A stretch of 64,000 nucleotides of DNA from Setophaga petechia (lineage: Eukaryota > Chordata > Aves > Passeriformes > Parulidae): NCBI GenBank assembly GCA_024362935.1, contig JANCRA010000003.1, forward strand, positions 44,957,344-45,021,343. The letters are read 5' to 3'. The translations under genes were made by a program, and so were the position numbers. Positions within the stretch are counted from its first letter, which is position 1. Every line of letters starts with the position of its first letter. This document shows positions 58,301 through 64,000 of the stretch, piece after piece. A model generated the notes under the pieces. The model made no database searches. It was given only the letters and a program-made list of their open reading frames with translations, and was not told where the DNA came from.

Positions 58301-60150
58301 TGAGTGTTAAAAGCAGTAGATAAAACTAAAGAGTTTCCTTTGTCCTGAGAAATTCTAACTTTCTGTTTGTATTACAATATAAAGGAATGACTCCAGTGTT
58401 GTAAAGCAACCCAAAACCCACTGAGCATTCAAGAGTACACAATGAAATCATGTTTATTGTCCTCAGACCATCATAATAGATGTGTCAAATGTATGTGCTA
58501 TCATTTCTGATCAAGTGATCATCTGATGAACATGGATTTTACTGAAATTTCGATTAAGATTGTTAGACTTTGCAATAATTTTATTTTTGCATTGTTTGGC
58601 ACCTAAGAATGGATGTTTTCACCCATTTGTCCTGCAGCTGCAACACAATGCTTCTATCTATTGGTATTTGCGTGCAAAATGTGCAGCAAGAAATTGATGG
58701 TTGCCACGTGTGCCCAATAACAGCAAAAAAGGAGGGAAAAAGTAGAATAAAACAAACTTCTCCACCCTAGTGAGAGATTTAAATCATAACTGCCTCAGGA
58801 GAGAATTGTTTCCTCCTTCAGTAGCAATCTAAACTCTTGAACACAGAGCAGCCAAGACATATCCCCTGAAAAAGTGTCTGAGCGTTAAACAGTGTTACAT
58901 CTCTTTTATGAAAAACATTCTCTGAAAAGCTTGCATAAACAAGAAGCCCACATGTTCAGCTCAACTATTTTTTGGCGCTCTCACAGTATTTGTTGACTCA
59001 TTTGGAATTTTGTATGTGTGTAACTCTTTAACTTCCATGCTCTCTGCACTGCAGGCAAGTGTTGATTTTTCTTTCTCAATCATCCATGGTTCAAGCATTT
59101 CCAAAATGAGCCTACACAAAAGTCAGTGGTTGCCATTAAAATCTTAATGCATGATAGTTATAAAAATTTTGAAAGAATAACTGTTAAAAGCTAAGATTTA
59201 AGAGTAATTACTCTATAAATATACAGCTAAATATTACAAGTATTAGCAATGATAGAAGTATTTGTTGTATTACCAGGGCTGAGATGATGACTAGAGTTAA
59301 CATTGCAGCACTTTATATGTATAGAGCAGGAATTAAATTTCCCAAACTCATCCCCTCCTAAAACCCCAGACAGTGTTTGTCAGATGTCAACAGCAGCAGC
59401 AGGCAAGGTTTCAGGAAACCTACAGCCTGTTCTCAGAAGGACTGGTCTCATGCACAGCTTCGTCCAGCTCCCTCTCTCCCTTTTGGCTGCCTTGATGCAT
59501 TTTGCTTTCTTTGCCTTGTCAGTGACATTTTTTCAGTGTGGAGTTTGTTTACAGGATGTGTTCAGACAGTATTTATTGCGGCTGGGTCCCAATCTCCATT
59601 TGGGCCCCTAAGCTCTAACCCTTCATCATCTTTGTTTCTCAAATGCTTTTGTGCATGTATAGAACAGTAGAGGCAAGACTGATGCCTCTCCTACTTTTTT
59701 TTTTTTTTTGGTTTTGTTTCTTACCATAGTATTTTCATCAAATCTTAATTAAGCCATGCTTTTAAGCAGTCATTATTTGTCTGTCTTCTTTTTTTTGATA
59801 TCTATGTACTTTCATCTGCTGGAGAATGCACAATTTCAAATGATTGAGTGATATATAGCACTAAATAGTCAAAATCAGGTACTTTGGACCTCATATTTAG
59901 AACTGGAGTAGGTACCTTTAAACTTTGTTTCCCACCTTTAAGAGCTGATAATATTCCTTTAAACCATGGAGGTGTATTTCTGTCCTGTCATACTGTTGTA
60001 ATAAATTTCTCCTAAAATTCCATAAAGGAATTAATATATTTGTTTCAAAATGCAGCTAGAACGATACACTGTGCAGTCAGAGGCAGTATGTTAACAACAA
60101 GAAGAAAAGAAATTTGACTGTACCAATAATTTTTTGTATCTTTTGATATA
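52332..60150. other. Non-coding unique DNA, about 8 kb
   Basis: No gene recognised. A 135-codon antisense frame at 53003-53410 is serine/glutamine-rich with no motif. The segment 53690-54060 is repeat-free and keeps several CpGs (ACACGTG, TCACGC, AAGCGAAA, TATCCGGC, CACACGG, CTCGAAAT), which is texture-compatible with a conserved element. A T15-type run lies near 59695-59709. Confidence 0.6.
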
Positions 60151-60151
60151 G

Positions 60152-60180
60152 GATCTTGCAGAAAATTGCCAAGTGGAGTT
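60152..60180 (+). other. Candidate micro-exon, 29 bp
   Basis: A T-rich tract ends in AG at 60150-60151 and a textbook donor GTAAGT starts at 60181. The 29-bp interval is open in all three frames. It could be a micro-exon of a gene whose introns fill this window, a non-coding RNA exon, or chance. A later AG inside the interval (near 60161) offers a shorter alternative. Confidence 0.2.
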
Positions 60181-60544
60181 GTAAGTAAAATGCTGAATTA
60201 AGTTTATGCAGGCAACTTTCATTGATTTATAGCTTTCAGGCCTTGAATTCTGACCCCTAGTAACATTCTTTTAATAAAGTTATTTAGCATACAAATCTCA
60301 AATAATATGAAATTCTCTGTTTCTGATTATTATGTTCAGAAAGTAGTTAAACATTTGTGTTCCCGAAGAAAGAGGCCAAGTATATTTGTAATATTTTAGA
60401 TTATGTGTTTTTAAATATTTCTGTTTCTGCTGCTATTTTTGTGCTCAGTTTTTCAGGAGTGTGTACACAAGTAGAACAGAATGTCAGAGCCTGAAGTGGC
60501 AATTCCAAGTAATAATAGCTTTTTCAACTGCACTGTTGTTGATA

Positions 60545-60960
60545 CATCTGAACGCCTGTCCAAGTCTCTATGGATTCTGTGACGCCTTAGGCAATCTTGT
60601 ATCTCAAACGCACCAATCTGCCACACGGGCAGACAAAGCCTTTGAGTACCTGCTCTAAATATCTCTCAGGCTGCCGGTTCATGATCCAGAGCCACACGCT
60701 GCCGTGAGACTTGTCACACTGAGAGTGAGAAGAGCTCAGAGCTGAGCATCCCGCTCCTCACAGGCAGTAAATACCACAGGAGGAGTGGCCTGGTTTGTGT
60801 CCCTGTGTCCCAGTAACACAGTCCCACAGAGGAGGTGATGGTTCTCCCACCTCTCTTCCCTGTTTCCAGGGCAAAGAGTGGTCCTGGGTTCATGCCAGCA
60901 GTGGTCAGCAGAGAAAAGTTCCATTCTGATGGCTTGTTGGTCCTAAATGCCTTCAAACAG
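60545..60960. other. GC-richer unidentified patch
   Basis: Compared with its flanks this patch has more G+C and a few CpGs (ACGCC, GACGCC, CACACGGG, GCCGG, ACGCTGCCG, CCCGC). Two overlapping antisense frames (62 and 80 codons) and the end of a 65-codon sense frame fall here. I see no motif or repeat family. It may be a decayed LTR or retroposed fragment. Confidence 0.4.
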
Positions 60961-62290
60961 GATGTTTATTGGCATTAAGGTAAATCAGATGATGAATATG
61001 AAAGTTCTGTGCAACATGAAATTGATATAAATTAGTTATGAATGCATTTACTCAAAGTTCTGAAAGAACTTTCAGCAGGCAGGCAGCAGAGCTGTTTGAA
61101 AATTATGGGAGAGGTTTTGTGAGAGAGACCAACTTTTATCAAAAGTATTTTGTTCTCTTGCTGCATTTAAAACCCATAATTTATAGTAATTCTTTGGCTT
61201 GGTTTGCATTATTTTATATAACTAGCTCATTGGGATTTTTTTGGTGTATAAATGTTGGTGTGGGAAATACGAAGAATGTGAATCATGTATGGCTGTCACT
61301 GTAGTCCAGAGAGACTTGTCATTTGTGTGCAGGTATTTTTTGACAACCTGCATAAAGAAATCAGAAACAAGTATTTGGCAGATGTACAAGCTAATATCTT
61401 GCTGGTTCCTGTTTTTTTGACCAGCCTAAAAACATTTTATGGGTAGGAATAAATACCTAAAACCGGTTTTAAAATTATTCTCCACTTGTTCAACTTGAAA
61501 ATGGCTAGCCCAGTTTTTTTGCATTGTTACTTAAGAAAGTTTTTCCTTTGCTGTCACACACCAAAGCAAACATTTTTCATAGGGTCTTGAAAGAACACTA
61601 TAAATAGATACAGTAGCACTGATCCACATTTCAGGCTGGTGACTTTATATCAGTTAGTTGTAACTAATGTCACTGCAGCTATTTCCAGATTATTTACACT
61701 GACAGAAAAACAGAAGCAATGAAGTTATAACCAATACCAATGAAAATGAATTCTGCTCTACTCCATCTAAAAAAGTGATATTAGCTTTAGGTTTCAAAAT
61801 TACAGTCCTGTTCCTGCAAGCAGTACTTTCCCCTTTTTTCTCACCTCTTCAGCAGCTCCCCAGAATAATGACTGAATCCTGTGTCCATATGTGTTCTCAA
61901 AACATCCAACACAGCTACTGCTACCAAGAGTGAGTCGATGCCTATTTTGATTCTTTCAACAGAGTGCCCTAGGGATGCAAATTTTTATTAGCTACAGACA
62001 GTTTTCTTAAAAACTGATTAAAATATGACTAAAGAGGTATACTGGCAATTTTGCTTTTGTTTCTATTTAACCAGATTAAAAAAAAAAAAAAAAAAAAGAA
62101 GGGAAAAAAATGTTCTGCTGAATTGCATGACTTCATGGACCATATTTCACGTTCCTCATTGAAATGTGGTTAAAATAATCTTGTACTTAACCGGTTCCAA
62201 ACCTTCAAACAGCAATGTGTTTGGCTTTTTTTTTTTTTTTCATGTGTCAGCTTAAAAGATTTTTTTTTCCCTTGGCCTGTATTTATCAAA
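60961..62290. other. Non-coding AT-rich DNA
   Basis: No gene recognised. Contains an A20 homopolymer at 62078-62097 and T-runs near 62228-62240 and 62262-62269. Confidence 0.7.
62078..62097 (+). repeat. A20 homopolymer
   Basis: Twenty consecutive A followed by GAAGGG and another A-run. No upstream element body is recognised, so a retroposon origin cannot be shown. Confidence 0.85.
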
Positions 62291-62800
62291 TACTTACACA
62301 TACACAAAACATTCATTAATTAATATGAGCACTGTAATTCATATAAAACAATTATAGCATTTAGAGTTTTCTGAAAAGCTACTATTGCTGCCTTAGCCCT
62401 TTTAAAATATATTCTCCCCAAAGGACAAAATGTGATCTATTAATATGTATGCATTATTACTTTTTTGTAACTCTGACTGCTGATTTCTCTGAATATGGAA
62501 GCATTTAGAGGTTATAGACGGTCCGTTAGTCGGCTTGCAATTCTAAGTGCAATATTTTCTAAAACCTAAAAAGCATTATTAATTACCCTCTGTCTGTATT
62601 AGAGAGTATAATATATTTTCTTCTGGAGATTTCACATTTCCTGTGATCCTGCAACAGCAATACTTGAACTTGTTAGGTTATTTAGAATAATTGGCGACAC
62701 AGGGATAAAAATTTCTGGTTGACTGCTAATTGCACAAATTAATAAAAATAATTCATCTTACATCACTCTAGCCTTTAAGCAGCTTTCTTACTTTTTTTTT
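62290..62800. promoter_or_regulatory. Candidate conserved AT-rich block
   Basis: Repeat-free text rich in ATTAATTAA, TAATTG, TTATTAATTA and similar homeodomain-type words, with a cluster of preserved CpGs at 62518-62534 (GACGGTCCGTTAGTCGG). It sits immediately before the exon-like segment at 62803. The call is by texture only and was not compared with other species. Confidence 0.25.
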
Positions 62801-62802
62801 AG

Positions 62803-62864
62803 GATCCAGCAATTCTGCGATATGCATTCCCAGCAGAAGGAGTTTACCTTCTTGCAACTGAAGG
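62803..62864 (+). other. Candidate exon, 62 bp
   Basis: A strong polypyrimidine tract (CTTACT9 type) ends in AG at 62801-62802, and a GTAGGA donor-like site begins at 62865. The interval is open in two frames. Starting at base 1 it reads DPAILRYAFP..., and starting at base 2 it reads IQQFCDMHSQQ..., the second staying open to a stop at 62891-62893. Joined in phase to the 29-bp candidate at 60152 both frames stay open. I do not recognise either peptide, and a frame of 20 codons is easily open by chance. Confidence 0.25.
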
Positions 62865-62865
62865 G

Positions 62866-63345
62866 TAGGATATTTATGTGGAAAGGCTTGTAAAAGGAAA
62901 AATTGAGCTGATTCAATAATGTATACATTCCTCCCAAACTAGAATGAGGTATTTTTAATTTATTTTATATTTTCAACTTTATTCAAAAGTATCTTGTGTC
63001 CTTGCTGCTTAATTGGCTTGATAAAAAACATTTGTTATGCAGGTCTGGAACTCCAGGGAAGTGATTGGCTCCTTTTAAATGTATTAAGTGTAGTCAGTTT
63101 GCTTTTTATAAATGAAATAAAAGAACTACTTAAAAAAATTTTCAATTCTTCTCCATGATCAGTCTATTGTCACATGCATTTGGCATTCATTATATGTTAG
63201 CCCCAGGCGCCTCCAGTCTTGTACTCAGGCCAGCAGTAATTTGGTTTATAGAGATCATATGGCAGGGAAACAGACCTTGAAAGACAGAACTCTAAGAAGC
63301 ATATTTGATGAATTTCCTATGATTTGAGTCTGGGTTTATTCTTTC
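62866..63345. other. Non-coding AT-rich DNA
   Basis: Nothing recognised apart from T- and A-rich text. Confidence 0.7.
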
Positions 63346-63790
63346 CTGTTGTGGAGCAGACACCCTACAGCACACGCGCTGAGGCCCGATGCGCCTGAGC
63401 AAGGGGCCAATTAAATGACAATATGCGCACTGTTTTTTTGCACATCTCGGGTTGCATTTCCTATCAGAGAAAGGGAAGGGATGATGGGAGGGGGAGGAGA
63501 GGAAGAAAAAAGGGGGGCCTTGTAAAGGATCCAAATATGGGCAGGAAACCACACAGAGTGAAGGTTGCCTTTGTCATTAACAATTAATGTAACCACGAAT
63601 GCTGGAAAAAAAATTTGCTGCGGCTGCGAGCGGCAATGGCACAGCCAGTGCAGCACGTCTCCCGTCTGCCCTCCTTCCCAGCCAGCCTGGCATCCTGGTG
63701 CAGCCAGCTCCAAGGCCTCTGCTGCTCCAGCACATCAACCAGCACCTATTTAACTCCTATACCCAGACCAACTATTTTACTTTTATACCC
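63346..63790 (-). promoter_or_regulatory. CpG-rich patch with minus-strand TATA motif
   Basis: CpGs cluster here (CACGCGCTG, CCCGATGCGCC, ATGCGC, CTGCGGCTGCGAGCGGC, CACGTCTCCCG) in an otherwise CpG-poor region. On the minus strand TATAAAAG occupies 63787-63780, upstream of the CpG cluster in that direction. This could be a small promoter or enhancer transcribed leftward. No open frame here (up to 100 codons) has a recognisable domain, and no first exon can be assigned. Confidence 0.25.
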
Positions 63791-64000
63791 AGATCTCAGT
63801 CGTGTTCTGAGTGTGCCTAACAGGTAGTGGAAGTAGCAGATCCAGAAATGAACCTCAGGAATTTCCATAGTCAAATGGTTTTTTTGCCATTAGCTCTTAC
63901 CCTCTTGATTTGCATGGTAGAGATGTTATAGGCTGACCTATAATGCTCTTGGATGACATGGGAGGTGTTTTCATACAGGCCACTGAATGCCAAATTAGGC

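Noticed and set aside
62078..62110. Poly(A) run as the tail of a processed pseudogene
   Set aside because: No coding similarity or target duplication could be found upstream; similar A- and T-runs are frequent in the window.
1..64000. CRISPR array, operon, phage, plasmid or biosynthetic cluster
   Set aside because: The sequence is vertebrate nuclear DNA with CR1 and LTR elements. No regularly spaced repeat array with unique spacers and no bacterial-style gene packing is present.

Overview
The window reads as euchromatic, AT-rich avian nuclear DNA. The best evidence is a series of CR1 LINE fragments (3' ends carrying the bird-type CTATGATT-like tail), two solo LTRs inserted inside CR1 copies, and older amniote repeats. 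A songbird or other neoavian bird is the most likely source. That is inference from repeat style; no species-diagnostic gene is present.

I could not recognise any protein-coding gene. All open frames are short (150 codons or less), lack family motifs, and mostly overlap on both strands. The longest lie inside a GC-rich LTR where stop codons are simply rare. The window is therefore best described as intergenic (gene desert) or as part of a very large intron. Two short splice-site-bounded segments (60152-60180 and 62803-62864) are the only exon-like objects, and they are weak.

Layout. 1-16.6 kb: unique AT-rich DNA with simple repeats, a G-run cluster next to a hairpin (7.1-7.2 kb), a CpG-retaining candidate regulatory block (10.3-10.75 kb), a three-copy 28-bp minisatellite (12.4 kb) and a second candidate block (15.05-15.35 kb). 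16.6-16.85 kb: CR1 (minus). 17-22 kb: AT-rich and T/G-rich low-complexity DNA. 22.1-22.3 kb: an ancient L3/CR1-like amniote repeat. 25.98-26.73 kb: CR1 (minus) with an internally deleted reverse-transcriptase remnant. 27.95-29.56 kb: a plus-strand CR1 split by a 1,261-bp LTR with a perfect 5-bp target duplication. 37.6 and 38.8-39.4 kb: two minus-strand CR1 copies. 44-45.8 kb: a polypyrimidine tract and ancient amniote repeat remnants. 51.8-52.3 kb: a second plus-strand CR1 split by a 363-bp LTR with a 6-bp target duplication. 60-64 kb: exon-like segments, a GC-rich patch, an AT-rich possible conserved block and a CpG-rich patch with a minus-strand TATA motif.

No genes cooperate here. The clearest biology is a layered transposon history: ancient amniote repeats, then CR1 insertions, then two separate LTR insertions into CR1, of which the 28.07-29.33 kb LTR looks youngest. 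No novel defence, mobile or biosynthetic system was found.
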